Positions 1 to 10,359 of a stretch of 64,000 nucleotides of DNA are shown here, one piece after another; position 1 is the first letter of the stretch, and each line of letters opens with the position of its first letter. Under the pieces are notes generated by a model. That model was not told the origin of the DNA. It worked only from the letters and a program-made list of their open reading frames with translations, and did no database searches. The position numbers and the translations under genes were made by a program. Source of the DNA: Nemertoderma westbladi (lineage: Eukaryota > Xenacoelomorpha > Nemertodermatida > Nemertodermatidae); assembly GCA_032718475.1 (NCBI GenBank), contig JAUCBJ010008796.1, forward strand, positions 33,253 through 97,252, read 5' to 3'.

Positions 1-30
1 AACTGCTAAAGGTCTTCAAAAGCGCGAACA
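1..30 (+). repeat. Left copy of 30-bp direct repeat, likely end of 5' LTR
   Basis: Begins AACTGCTAAAGGTCTTCAAA and ends GCGCGAACA. It is identical over 30 bases to 18829-18858. The window edge cuts it, so it may extend leftward. The terminal CA fits an LTR 3' end. A 30-bp target-site duplication would be far too long for a retroviral-type integrase. Confidence 0.6.
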
Positions 31-96
31 ATAACAGTTTATAATCTTATTGCAGTAAGCAATAAGGTTGCAAATACCGTAGTGACCGGTAACCTG

Positions 97-228
97 AACC
101 GGTACTTCTGTAGGTCAGTAGGCCCAACTGCCAGAACCGGTACTGCTGTAGGTCCGTAGGTCCAACTGCCAGAACCGGTACTTCTGTAGGTCTGTAGGCC
201 CAACTGTCCTAACCGGTACTGCTGTATA
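97..228 (+). repeat. 38-bp tandem repeat, about 3.5 copies
   Basis: Copies start at 97, 135, 173 and 212, each with AACCGGTACT(T/G)CTGTAGGTC, followed by a GTAGG(C/T)CCAACTG segment. The last copy is partial. It lies just inside the proposed 5' LTR. Confidence 0.85.
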
Positions 229-451
229 AGTACATTAGTATTATTCGAATTTGATTAGTGTATACCGGTAGGTCTTAATACTTAATCAGGGACTGCAGCC
301 CTGAATTTTTATTGAGATTCTACTTATTTCTGTCGGTTTTATTTACTAGTAGGCTAATATTGAGCAGAAGGCGTGTGACCCTGCTCAGATTGTTCAGATA
401 ATTGTAGGGTGAGCTGCTGTCTGACTGTTGTTGAGTTTGGAGAGATTACGG

Positions 452-917
452 CGTGTGTAGAGTTTGTCTGATAAAGTGCCGTTAGTAAGTTGGGGCAGCC
501 ATATGCTGTAAGGTCAATCCCCTCTTAAAGAATAAGTCGTACTACCGTGTTAGAACGCATACTAACTAACTGTTTCAGAATCTGCATATACTGTAGTTTA
601 TTTAGGCTTGATCGTAGTCTGCCAGTGTTTTAGCCTGTGTTTGTTTGTGTGGTCTGTTCAGGTACCGTAATAGTTATTACTCAAATATTTTGTAGGCTGG
701 ATTGTTGTCTAGCTATTCTTAGGCCTGAAGGGATTGCTACGTGTGTAGAGTTGTCTGATAAAGTGCCGTTAGTAAGTTGGGGCAGCCATATGCTGTAAGG
801 TCAATCCCCTCTTAAAGAATAAGTCGTACTACCGTGTTAGAACGCATACTAACTAACAGTTTCAGAATCTGCACATACTGTGGTTTGTTTAGGCTTGATA
901 GTAGTCTGCCAGCGTTT
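452..917 (+). repeat. Duplicated 178-bp leader block (offset 287 bp)
   Basis: 452-630 and 740-917 are nearly identical. Both contain GATAAAGTGCCGTTAGTAAG, TATGCTGTAAGGTCAATCCC and an ACTAACTAAC run, separated by about 110 bp of unique sequence. The near identity implies a recent duplication or functional constraint in the leader. Confidence 0.85.
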
Positions 918-1889
918 GGTTTGTATTTTGTTTGAGTATTCTGTACGGGTAGCGTAATATTTATTATTCAGAGTTTATGCGATTATTCGCAACATTCATG
1001 TCCCCAAGTTTATCCCTACAGTAATTGTGCTTGTTATACATACCGTTATAGTTAAATTAACCCCGGTACTACACGGGCTGCTTGGCGTAGGACAAGACTG
1101 GTGACATTGTGCCCTGGTCACTCCAGCAGATGCCGTGGTTCTTTTAACTGTTCAAGTATATTTAACTACTGATTATTTGTTATACCGGTACTTGTACCTA
1201 ATTTAGGGTTTAGTGTACAGTGCTTTCCGAAGTAATTAGTGTGTAGGCAGTATATTTGTGTTGTAAAGTGGTTGATAGGCACATTCGTTAGCTCTATTAA
1301 CTTCTAGGTAGGAACAATCCGTGATACATAACGTAGTACCTATAGCGATACGGTTATAGGTCGTCAGGCGGTGGTATTTTCCTATCTGGACAGTGCAATA
1401 TATTTACTACTACTTATTATTTAAATACCGTAGTATTCTGTCAGTTGTAATAACCAGAAATCTAACCCTTTGTTAGACTGGTTTGTAGACTTCCTGTAAA
1501 ATTACCCTAAAAAATTCGTACGTAATATTTTGTTGTGTTTAATTAGAGAATTAATCTCACCCGTATCGTAAGTAATTTGTAGTATTAAGTAACTTAGGTA
1601 AATTAGAATTATCAGTTTTAGTGTCAAATAAATAGCACTTCACTGAGAGCGCACAGCTTCCGTGTAGTGACCCCCAGAAATAATAACATTTATTTCAAAT
1701 ATTGACAAAACCCCTTTTAAACGGGTATATATCTATTATAAATCAACTCAAACGATTTATAAATAGTAGGCCTGCCATACAACAACTAGGTCTCAATATC
1801 AGTTGGACTACTGCTTAAATAACGGTAATAAAGTAAGTTAAAGTAACCAAGTAACCTTAAAATATTCAGAAATTCAATTATTCTAAAAA

Positions 1890-2160
1890 TAATTGACATA
1901 CCGGTACTTACCATAGGCTTATCCTATTTATTTCTATAAATTCGAGCTGAAATCATACCGGTATTCTGTAATTAATTCTAGTTCATAATTATACTTATAT
2001 ATACTATAAGTGTCAGCTGTATACCGGTATTCAAGATGGGCCTATTATATATTTATATATATTTGTGCTAAAATTACATACCGGTACTCTGTGACAAATC
2101 TAGTCTGTAATAATACTTATATATATATTATAAGCATACCGGTATTCTAATATATTGTAT
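1890..2160 (+). repeat. Diverged tandem repeats carrying ATACCGGTAYTC
   Basis: Five copies of the ATACCGGTA(C/T)T motif occur here, each with AT-rich ATATATACTATAAG-like spacers. The same motif appears singly at about 263 and 1184. The core ACCGGT is palindromic and could be a protein-binding site. Confidence 0.55.
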
Positions 2161-2282
2161 ATATATCACGTTACACTGAGTAACGGTATCGGTAATAAAT
2201 CGCTAGGCTTGCGGTCATACTGAATTACCAGACTTGCTTTAACTGAAACTATAGTAGTAGACATTCAACTGTATAGCTAAAC

Positions 2283-2732
2283 ATGTCTGACACTCAGCAA
2301 AACCTGTCAGACAGTCTGATCGATACAACTATCTGTGACTCAGATAGGAGTGTGGAGCGATTAAGAAAGGAGTTCAGCTCACCTCCTACTGCAAAAAAGG
2401 TCATCCCTCCAGTAGTATCAGACCCTAGGCTAATCCACCATAGGTCCATCATAGGCACTCGGGCACAGGTCAAACGGAACCAAGAGGCAGTTGTCCTATC
2501 GCAGCAGCATCTTGGTCAAGACCCTACTTCCCAGCGACCCGATAGCTCCAGTAGTTCGGATACTGTAGAGCTGACCCCCGAACGCGGAGTGCAGATGGCT
2601 GCTACAGTCTACTCGGACCCCCTTCTCACCCTTCCTGCTGCAGTCTACTCGGACCCCCTTCTCACCCTTCCTGCTGCAGTTAACTATATTCATTGCGGTG
2701 GAGGAACATCAAGCCGACTGGGCGAGAAATAA
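2283..2732 (+). CDS. Short upstream frame of gag, overlapping gag-pol
   Basis: A 149-codon frame starting with ATG at 2283, ending 35 nt inside the gag-pol frame, which lies in the +1 frame relative to it. The product is hydrophilic and Ser/Pro-rich with no recognised domain. Near its end an in-frame 12-residue repeat (core VYSDPLLTLP) is encoded by a 36-bp duplication. Gag-pol has no ATG until codon 28 (about 2779) but is open from 2575, so the two frames overlap over 2575-2732. The likely reading is that this is the true N-terminus of Gag, joined to gag-pol by ribosomal frameshift or splicing, or separated from it by a recent indel. Which applies cannot be decided from one copy. Confidence 0.5.
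   Translation: MSDTQQNLSDSLIDTTICDSDRSVERLRKEFSSPPTAKKVIPPVVSDPRLIHHRSIIGTRAQVKRNQEAVVLSQQHLGQDPTSQRPDSSSSSDTVELTPERGVQMAATVYSDPLLTLPAAVYSDPLLTLPAAVNYIHCGGGTSSRLGEK
2605..2676 (+). repeat. 36-bp exact tandem duplication in the frame overlap
   Basis: Two exact 36-bp copies (2605-2640, 2641-2676), each containing TACTCGGACCCCCTTCTCAC. The length is a multiple of three, so both overlapping frames stay open. It lies in the only window where the ribosome could pass from the upstream frame to gag-pol. Confidence 0.9.
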
Positions 2733-5700
2733 GCGAGCGACCCAAGATAATTATGCGGGATACGCCAGGGAAGAATTAATGTCTATTGTCGAGTCACAAT
2801 GGAACTTTCCCGGACTCGGACTCCCGTTGGACCTGTCCGAGGCTACTTGGGAAGATATACACAGGATGGGAGTGGCAAAAGATACAATGGATCCAGCTGT
2901 TTGGAAGAGGTCGGCATCAGGATATGTGCAGGGATTCTTCGGCTCCTTGGAGCGATTGGAAGAACAACTGTTTCGACAACCTCAAGGACCTCAAGAGCAG
3001 GAAGAGCTGCTATACCAAGTACGTGAAAGAACCCTACGCATACGACTAATCCTCTCAGCCTTTGAGGAAACTTCCAAAAGAAGACAGGACACGTCGCTGC
3101 AGGTTGCTGTCAAAACTTGGTTACATCGGGTAGATCTCCAAGTACAGGAAACGGCCCAGTGGAAATCCCAGCTGGCTGAGAGATCAACCTATGAAGAACA
3201 AACTGATGTCACCCTTTCTCAAGCGGAAAGCGAAGAGACCGCCGAGAAACCGCGAACTAGAGACGCTATCGACATTTATTTGTCCGACTATCAGCGATTC
3301 CTAGGAGACGAAGAGTTGAGTAGACGGCTGTCTGGACTTTCCCCTAATAGTGAAGGAACCAAGCTTGTGTTGGACTCAATCGATGCCGAAATGTTAGCTG
3401 CAAACCAAGCTGAATGTGATGAAAAACTCCGCCTCACTAGAGTCCGAGAAGAACAAGTAAAGAAAGAATGGATAGAGAAAAGAAAGGTGGCAGCAGCAGC
3501 GGCGGCAGAAGCAGAAGCCAAAAGAAAGGCGGCAGAAGCAGAAGCCGAAAGAAAGGCGGCAGAAGCAGAAGCCGAAAGAAAGTCAGCAGAAGCAGAAGCC
3601 GAAGCCGAAAGAAAGGCGGCAGAAGCAGAAGCAGAAAGAAAAGCAGCAGTGGCAGAAGCAGAAAGTAGAGCTTCTGAGGAGACTATCCAATTGGAGTTGA
3701 AAAATCTGCAAGAGACGCAAGACAGTATAAATAAACAGTTTACTGCTAATCAAATGCAGATGATGAGAAAATCTACTCCCAAGCGCCAGGGATACACATC
3801 CTCGGAGGAAGGCGAGACTACCGATCCTGAAGGCGGAGGAAATAGATCTCATCTAAGTAGGCGTAGAAAAACATCTTACCGCCGCAAATTGCCTGATTTG
3901 CCCCCAGCTGTTAGAAGACAGCTAGCTAGCACAGACTTGAGTAGTATAGAACCCACAGCCCAAAGTATTAAGGTCCAAAGACTCTCTACAATAGTTGATG
4001 AGCCTGAGATAATTAGGCCTGTCGTTCCCAAGGTCACTTCTGTGTTAGAGACCCCTGTACTTCCAGAGCTTAACTCTAAATTCCCTTTACATAGTACTAC
4101 ACTGCCTGTACCCGGTGGAACAGTCCAAGAGAATATCCCTGTCCAGATAGCAGAGAGAGAAATCAAAAATTTGTCTCCCGTCGTCCCGCGTCAGCCCGCT
4201 ACTATGTTGGCGACTCCCGCTTCGGCGGTTGAGTGGGTGGAAGAGGGACGGCGGGGGATGAATCTCCTGCTAGGACAAATGCAGGAGACTGTCCACCAAC
4301 TTAAGGGAACAGTGAGAGAAGGCAGAGCAGAGTTGCAAGAAGTGCAGCAAAGTATCGCACTAGAACGCGATAAATTAGTCAATATACAAAGGGGCATACC
4401 AATACCCCCTGTAACATTGTGTCAACCTGTTAGGTCTGAAGTATTACATGCGCAAGGTGTGGAGCCTACACGCATCTATACTGCTAGTGAAGTTGAAACT
4501 CCTATAACAAACCCTATTAAGGGTGATTATAGACCTGTTATTAATGATATTCCCTATAGACCTGATAATGATCCGAGAAATTTATATACCGATAATTCGA
4601 TATTAAATAACACGATGGCCCAAGAAAGCTTTACGCGTCAGATGGCTAGAACAGAAGCCCGCCAAGCGGTCAAAGTGGGAGAGATCGTCAAATTCAATGG
4701 AGATGAGATGAAATGGTTACCTTTCAACGAATATTACAAAGATAGCATACAGAACTCTGTACTATCTAACGGAGAGAAACTTAGATTCCTCATCAAGTGC
4801 TTGGAAGGACCTCCCAAGTTAATGGCGTTAAAGTTTATTGGACATCCAGATGGGTTAAGACAAGTTTGGGATACATTAAACATCAGGTATGGTAACAAGG
4901 ATAACATAGCTAAGTATTTGTATGCAAAATTAGTAGCCCCTCGACACTTCCTTAGTAGCGGGATTATAGAGTTTTCCGATGAGATTCAAGAGATCTGTAG
5001 ACAATTGGACTGGTTAGGTAAGTCTCATGAATATCAGAGTTCCATGGTTATTGGAGCCGTAGTCTCTACTTTACCAAAGGGTGGAGTATGTACACGCTGG
5101 GACAAGAAAGTGTTGTACATGAATGAACAACAACGACGAAGTCCTACCATGGCTGATCTCATGTCTTTCTTAGATGGTGAAGTCAAACTACAACTCATCA
5201 AGCAGTCCAGAGAAAAAACATCGGAAAATAAGGTAAGTGAGAAACCCACTTCTAGGAGAAGGGTAACACCGGTGTGTTACACTGACGACGGCGAAAGCCA
5301 AGCTTCTCAAGAAGAAGACAGCGGGAAAGACACCGAACGTTCTTACTATGTTGACAAAACCTCCAAGGACGTAAGTAAATACAAGGCTCGAACCAACAAT
5401 AGGAGAGAACAGGTTGCTAAGACCCCTCCTCAGTCTCCTAGCAGAATGCGCGGAAGAAAGCCCGAAGAAAGAACGAGAGTGCATCAGACTACCCAAGGTA
5501 AAGTAAGTAACATAAAACCTAACTGTGCGCTGTGCGACGGGACCCACCGTTTGAGTGCGTGTGCGGAATTTCTAAAGAAATCCCTTGTAGACAGACGTAC
5601 AGTTGTGTGGGACAAGCGGTTATGCTATAATTGCCTCAGACCAGGACACCAACGGCGAACCTGTTACTCCGACATAAAGTGTGAAAAGTGTGGTGCGAAA

Positions 5701-8700
5701 CATCACATCTTGTTACATAGTGAGTTCGAACGAGACAAGCAGAGTCAGGTAAGTGAGTCCGAACTACATGTCCAATTCAGTGATGTAAACGACACTGATC
5801 AGGAGTCTGAGATGGAAGGGTTCTATACTGACGAATTCTCCGACGCCAATGAATCCTGTTATCTAATAAATACCGCGGTGTATCGAGCACTTACTTACGA
5901 AAAGGACATCAACGATGAGTTTTCCCCAACTAATTTCGCCAAACAACCATCTTGGAAAGCTCCAGCTTCCAACGTAGGAATCAGAGAATTTCCTGTAGTT
6001 CAGGTAAGAGTTCACGGTCTTAACAAAAGCTACATAGTGAATGCCCTCCTGGACTCCGGCAGCACAGGAACATTCATCGATCAAGAACTAGCCGAAGATA
6101 TCTTTGCTGGACAACCCAAGTTCCGGACTAAATTGAATATGTCAGGAATTATGCAGGTTTGGAAATCTACCCTAACGGCAGATTACTATGTAGGTGTGTT
6201 GTCCACCCCCCAGGATAAGTTAGGAACACAAGGCATAAGGTCAGTAAAAATGGTGGCTATAAAGAACTTTGCTACTACTCAAGCAGACCTTTATAATTGG
6301 GACGAAGATGAGAGCGTCCAACATCTGAAGATACCTCGATTCCAGACAGATTATCCTGGAGTGCAAATACTTATCGGCCAAAACGCGCACGAGGCGCTCG
6401 AAACATTAGAGAAACGGCCTGCTCAACCACAACCACTGCAAACCTATGCGGTAAGAACTAGAGTAGGTTGGTACTTTACTGGCCCTTCCCGTAGAACTCT
6501 CGAAGAGAGAATGCCACACGAACAAATATATCAAGGAAGTGATTGGGAAGTGGAAAGCAGTGAGGTGGACGAACTAACTGAGGGAACACCATACTCCTCA
6601 GATAATGACGACATCTACCAACTCTTCGAAGAAGAGAACACAATTGACCTACTTACAGAGAATCAAACTTGGAAAAACCAAACGAACCTATGTCAACTGA
6701 TTCGCCCAACGGAATCCATTATTTATAATGACGAACTTAATGACGAGGTAGAGCGCTACAACGCTAGAACTCGGGACGAACTCGCCGTACGATTCTTTAC
6801 CCAAGAATTAGTAGAACCCAATTCATACGACAAAGCCCTGTCAATAGAAGAAGAAAGAGCCAAGCAAATCCAGGAAACAACCACACGTTTTTTAAAAGAT
6901 CAAGGTAGATATGAAATCGGACTACCCTTCCGAAAACGTGAACCCAGATTTATAAATAACAGACCCTTGGCTGAGAAAAGAATCAATCAATTACATCGAC
7001 GTCTTACGGCAAACACTTCAGCTAAGGAAATGTACCAAACTCAGTTGAAGAAATTTATCACAAAGGGATATGCGGAGCGAGTACCGGAAGGAACTCCAAT
7101 AACTGAAAGAACTTATTATCTAACACATCATTACGTTCCCAAGCCCGGTAAACCCCATGAAGTACGAGTCGTATTCGATGGCTCTGCTCTATATATGGGC
7201 CAATCCCTTAATTCCGAGTTGTTACCAGGACCCAATTTACTACAATCTTTGTTGGGAATACTTTTGAGATTAAGACAATATTCCATCGCGTTCGCTTCTG
7301 ATATCGAAGGAATGTTCTTACAAGTCAAGGCGCTGGAGAGAGATAGAGACATCCTGAGATTTCTGTGGTGGCCTGAAGGAGACCTCAACCAGAAACCGGT
7401 GGAGTACTGGATGACCATCCAGGCTTTTGGGATCATATCTAGCCCTTCCAATGCCTGCTCCGTGGTGCGAACCACTGCGAATGACAACCGAGACTCCTTC
7501 TCCAAAGAAGTGATAGACAACATAAAACGCAATATATACATGGACGACAATTTAAGGTCCCTTCCATCAGTAGAAGAAGCCATAGCTGTCGCGAAAGGAA
7601 CGGTAGAGTGTTTGAAAAGAGGTGGATTTCGACTGACGAAATTCACTAGTAACTCCCGTGAGTTTCTGGAAGCCATACCGGTAGAGGATCGCGGAGCGAA
7701 AGACCTAGACTTAATAAAAGACGATCTTCCTGAAACCAAGACGCTAGGCTTGAAGTGGGACACGGAAAGAGATATCCTGTTTTTTCAGCTAAAACAGCGA
7801 GATAATCCAGTTCGGACCAAACGGATTTGTTTAAGTATCCTGAGCACTTATTTCGACCCATTGGGATTTATTAGCCCAGTTATATTGATTGCTCGGAGTT
7901 TAGTACAACAAATGTGGCTTGAAAACCACTCGTGGGACGATCCCCTCAAGGGAGAATTATTAAAGAAATGGATGAAATGGGAGGACTCGCTACCTGCTAT
8001 CGAGAACTTTATAATTTCCCGTTCATATTTTGGTCATGTTCTCCCTACGTATTCCTATCAACTCCATGTATTTGGAGATGCCAGCGATATGGGAATCGGT
8101 ATAGTAGCATACCTGCGAGTCGAAACTCCGGATGGAATCAAAGTTGCCTTGGTTACCTCTAAGGCATTGATTAACAACAAGCTTAAGGTTCCTCGGGCGG
8201 AGTTAAAAGCAGCCTTATACGCTACAGCTATCGGCCGGAATGTAACGGAACAGATCGATTATCCACTGGAGAAAACTGTTTATTGGACCGACGCTTTACT
8301 TGTGTTGGAATATATAACCAATGAAGTCTGTCAGTTCAGCGTCTTTGTTACTAACAGAGTGGCCATTATTCTTAGTCGCACAACGATAGATCAATGGAGA
8401 CATTGCCCTGGTACGATTAACCCAGCTGACATCGCCTCCAGAGGAGCAACTCAACAGGAACTGATAGATACCCCTGACTGGTTGTGTGGACCCGACTTCC
8501 TGAGCAAGGAAGAGGATGAATGGCCTCCTCACCTTACTACGGCTGAGATTAGACAAGCCAAGGGAGCGGAGAAAGTCAAACCCAAAATTAGAACAAGTAA
8601 ATCGAAATTATTTAAACCGACAATCGATCTATCTGTATTACATACTGCCGAAAACGATACTTCGGATCCACAATCCCTCGCCACAAACAAGTCTGTTGTG

Positions 8701-10359
8701 GAAATTAGAGACAGAGATTGGAAATCTGAGATACCAGATGTCTCGCAAGGAATCTCACCCCTGCTGCAGAGAGCACTGCATCATTACAGTTCCTGGAATC
8801 GTCTCTGTAAAGCCATCACATACTTAAAGAGATGTTTTCACCATCATTACTCCAGGAAGCAGACCACTAGTGATCCTGCTCCAGTAACATCTGCGCAAGT
8901 TTATGTTATTAAAGATCTACCGAAGTACAAGATATCAGACCGGTTTCTAAAGGAGAAGATCAGTTACCAGGAGCATGAAGAAACTAATAAGCAGCTACTG
9001 AGACTCCTGCAATGCTATGAGGATTCCGATAGGTACTTTCTGTTGTTGAGAAATCCGCAGATGCGCTTAAGGGATCGCTTCTCTAGCACAATGATAGATG
9101 GGTTAATACGTGTTGGAGGAAGGCTTACAAACGCCCCATTATCCTTTGATACTAAATTCCCTATACTCATTAGTAATCTTGAAGTACAAATCAAGATGAT
9201 TGTAGATGTTCACAGTAAACTGTATCATGCTGGTAGAGAACGAGTTCTTAGCGAAATTCGAACCCGCTATTATTTTCATAAACCGCGTAGAGCTCTGAAT
9301 CAAGTTCTTAGGAACTGCATACCTTGTAGGAAAGTATTCAGTAGGCCTTTAACACAGCGAGAGGCAGAATTACCTATGGAACGAGTAAGCTTTTATGAAC
9401 CACCCTTTACTAATACTGGTGTGGATTTATTTGGCCCTATTGAAGTGTATCGTGCTAGAACTATAATCAAGAGATGGTGTGTAATCTTTGTCTGCATGAC
9501 TTGTAGAGCTATCCATCTCGATATGGTGAACGATCTATCTACTAACAGCTTCGTCTTATGTTTACGACGACAGATCGCTCGTTTCGGCACTAGCAATACG
9601 ATGAGATCCGATAAGGGAACGAACTTCATTGGTGCCAACAACGAAATTCAGGCTTACGTAAAGGACTGGAATCAAAGACAGGTGGACGACCAGCTACGGA
9701 TAACGGCGTCTAGCTGGACCTTTAACGCCGCCGACGCCCCTTGGTGGGGAGGAAGTTGGGAGAGATTAATTCGAAGTGTCAAGACCACATTTCACTTTAT
9801 AGTGCCGTGCCGCGCATATCTCACCGACGAACTTCTACGGACGTTAATGGAGGAAATCGCTGCCTATCTTAACGAGAGACCGCTTATGCCAGTCTCATCG
9901 AGTCCCGACTCCCTGGAAGCGCTAACACCCGCGCACTTCCTACTTAAAAAACCTGTAGCCATGCTCCCACAATCCGAGATTGCCGATGGGGATGAATACT
10001 GTCGTCGAACTTGGCAGCTTATGCAGTTGCTATCCCGTCGTTTCGCTGACCATTTTGAGAAACATTATCTGCCCACGCTACAACTTCGAACTAAGTGGTT
10101 TGCGCAGCAGGAAAATGTCAGCGCCGGAGACATGGTCCTTATTGTAGATCCGGACCTTCCACGTAGACGGTGGCAGATCGGTCGTATCATCGAGACGCAC
10201 ATCTCGGAGGATGGTCTAGTGCGCTCAGTAGAACTCGTCGTAATGCGGCGTAATTTCAAGAAACCCGGTACCCAAGGAGGTGAGGTCTCTATAGGGGTGC
10301 CGGGAACAGGCGGCGGTGGACTCGTGAGGGTCTGGGGGCACGTTAAATCTTTCTTATAG
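2698..10359 (+). CDS. BEL/Pao Gag-Pol polyprotein (gag, protease, RT, RNase H, integrase)
   Basis: A 2553-codon uninterrupted frame. Domains by residue: Glu/Ala/Arg/Lys heptad-like coiled coil about 265-325; gag (DUF1759-like) about 660-790; zinc knuckles from C943 (CX2CX3HX4C), C976 (CX2CX4HX4C) and C995 (CX2CX3HX4H); aspartic protease with DSGST, catalytic D1119 (DUF1758-like); RT with YMDD at 1614-1617; RNase H with first Asp D1794 in the FGDAS motif; integrase zinc domain H2172/H2177/C2207/C2210 and catalytic D2243-D2305-E2355; then a DUF5641-like tail. All catalytic motifs look intact, which suggests a recently active element. The stated first codon is GTG, not a plausible eukaryotic start. 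The frame is open from 2575, and the first ATG is codon 28, so expression probably comes from the upstream frame. Confidence 0.93.
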   Translation: MEEHQADWARNKRATQDNYAGYAREELMSIVESQWNFPGLGLPLDLSEATWEDIHRMGVAKDTMDPAVWKRSASGYVQGFFGSLERLEEQLFRQPQGPQEQEELLYQVRERTLRIRLILSAFEETSKRRQDTSLQVAVKTWLHRVDLQVQETAQWKSQLAERSTYEEQTDVTLSQAESEETAEKPRTRDAIDIYLSDYQRFLGDEELSRRLSGLSPNSEGTKLVLDSIDAEMLAANQAECDEKLRLTRVREEQVKKEWIEKRKVAAAAAAEAEAKRKAAEAEAERKAAEAEAERKSAEAEAEAERKAAEAEAERKAAVAEAESRASEETIQLELKNLQETQDSINKQFTANQMQMMRKSTPKRQGYTSSEEGETTDPEGGGNRSHLSRRRKTSYRRKLPDLPPAVRRQLASTDLSSIEPTAQSIKVQRLSTIVDEPEIIRPVVPKVTSVLETPVLPELNSKFPLHSTTLPVPGGTVQENIPVQIAEREIKNLSPVVPRQPATMLATPASAVEWVEEGRRGMNLLLGQMQETVHQLKGTVREGRAELQEVQQSIALERDKLVNIQRGIPIPPVTLCQPVRSEVLHAQGVEPTRIYTASEVETPITNPIKGDYRPVINDIPYRPDNDPRNLYTDNSILNNTMAQESFTRQMARTEARQAVKVGEIVKFNGDEMKWLPFNEYYKDSIQNSVLSNGEKLRFLIKCLEGPPKLMALKFIGHPDGLRQVWDTLNIRYGNKDNIAKYLYAKLVAPRHFLSSGIIEFSDEIQEICRQLDWLGKSHEYQSSMVIGAVVSTLPKGGVCTRWDKKVLYMNEQQRRSPTMADLMSFLDGEVKLQLIKQSREKTSENKVSEKPTSRRRVTPVCYTDDGESQASQEEDSGKDTERSYYVDKTSKDVSKYKARTNNRREQVAKTPPQSPSRMRGRKPEERTRVHQTTQGKVSNIKPNCALCDGTHRLSACAEFLKKSLVDRRTVVWDKRLCYNCLRPGHQRRTCYSDIKCEKCGAKHHILLHSEFERDKQSQVSESELHVQFSDVNDTDQESEMEGFYTDEFSDANESCYLINTAVYRALTYEKDINDEFSPTNFAKQPSWKAPASNVGIREFPVVQVRVHGLNKSYIVNALLDSGSTGTFIDQELAEDIFAGQPKFRTKLNMSGIMQVWKSTLTADYYVGVLSTPQDKLGTQGIRSVKMVAIKNFATTQADLYNWDEDESVQHLKIPRFQTDYPGVQILIGQNAHEALETLEKRPAQPQPLQTYAVRTRVGWYFTGPSRRTLEERMPHEQIYQGSDWEVESSEVDELTEGTPYSSDNDDIYQLFEEENTIDLLTENQTWKNQTNLCQLIRPTESIIYNDELNDEVERYNARTRDELAVRFFTQELVEPNSYDKALSIEEERAKQIQETTTRFLKDQGRYEIGLPFRKREPRFINNRPLAEKRINQLHRRLTANTSAKEMYQTQLKKFITKGYAERVPEGTPITERTYYLTHHYVPKPGKPHEVRVVFDGSALYMGQSLNSELLPGPNLLQSLLGILLRLRQYSIAFASDIEGMFLQVKALERDRDILRFLWWPEGDLNQKPVEYWMTIQAFGIISSPSNACSVVRTTANDNRDSFSKEVIDNIKRNIYMDDNLRSLPSVEEAIAVAKGTVECLKRGGFRLTKFTSNSREFLEAIPVEDRGAKDLDLIKDDLPETKTLGLKWDTERDILFFQLKQRDNPVRTKRICLSILSTYFDPLGFISPVILIARSLVQQMWLENHSWDDPLKGELLKKWMKWEDSLPAIENFIISRSYFGHVLPTYSYQLHVFGDASDMGIGIVAYLRVETPDGIKVALVTSKALINNKLKVPRAELKAALYATAIGRNVTEQIDYPLEKTVYWTDALLVLEYITNEVCQFSVFVTNRVAIILSRTTIDQWRHCPGTINPADIASRGATQQELIDTPDWLCGPDFLSKEEDEWPPHLTTAEIRQAKGAEKVKPKIRTSKSKLFKPTIDLSVLHTAENDTSDPQSLATNKSVVEIRDRDWKSEIPDVSQGISPLLQRALHHYSSWNRLCKAITYLKRCFHHHYSRKQTTSDPAPVTSAQVYVIKDLPKYKISDRFLKEKISYQEHEETNKQLLRLLQCYEDSDRYFLLLRNPQMRLRDRFSSTMIDGLIRVGGRLTNAPLSFDTKFPILISNLEVQIKMIVDVHSKLYHAGRERVLSEIRTRYYFHKPRRALNQVLRNCIPCRKVFSRPLTQREAELPMERVSFYEPPFTNTGVDLFGPIEVYRARTIIKRWCVIFVCMTCRAIHLDMVNDLSTNSFVLCLRRQIARFGTSNTMRSDKGTNFIGANNEIQAYVKDWNQRQVDDQLRITASSWTFNAADAPWWGGSWERLIRSVKTTFHFIVPCRAYLTDELLRTLMEEIAAYLNERPLMPVSSSPDSLEALTPAHFLLKKPVAMLPQSEIADGDEYCRRTWQLMQLLSRRFADHFEKHYLPTLQLRTKWFAQQENVSAGDMVLIVDPDLPRRRWQIGRIIETHISEDGLVRSVELVVMRRNFKKPGTQGGEVSIGVPGTGGGGLVRVWGHVKSFL
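3490..3668 (+). repeat. Triplet-rich repeat encoding a Glu/Ala/Lys/Arg coiled coil in gag
   Basis: Repeats of GCAGAAGCAGAAGCCGAAAG encode AEAEAERKA units, a strongly predicted long helix or coiled coil. The decayed second BEL copy also has a charged coil at this place (26.76-27.17 kb), so the feature is typical of the family. Other frames are open here only because of the repeat. Confidence 0.85.

Larger units (their letters stand above)
31..2282 (+). other. Long repeat-rich 5' leader of the BEL/Pao element
   Basis: About 2.25 kb without a convincing gene. It holds a 38-bp tandem repeat (97-228), a duplicated block of about 178 bp (452-630 and 740-917), and scattered copies of ATACCGGTA(C/T)T, densest at 1890-2160. 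No classical primer-binding site was recognised. A leader this long could carry packaging or translation signals, but nothing here proves that. Confidence 0.6.

Noticed and set aside
3468-3852. Arg/Ser-rich + ORF and Cys/Phe-rich minus ORF
   Set aside because: Shadows of the triplet repeat encoding the gag coiled coil.
7131-7763. 210-codon minus-strand ORF
   Set aside because: Lies opposite the RT core of gag-pol; no recognisable domain.
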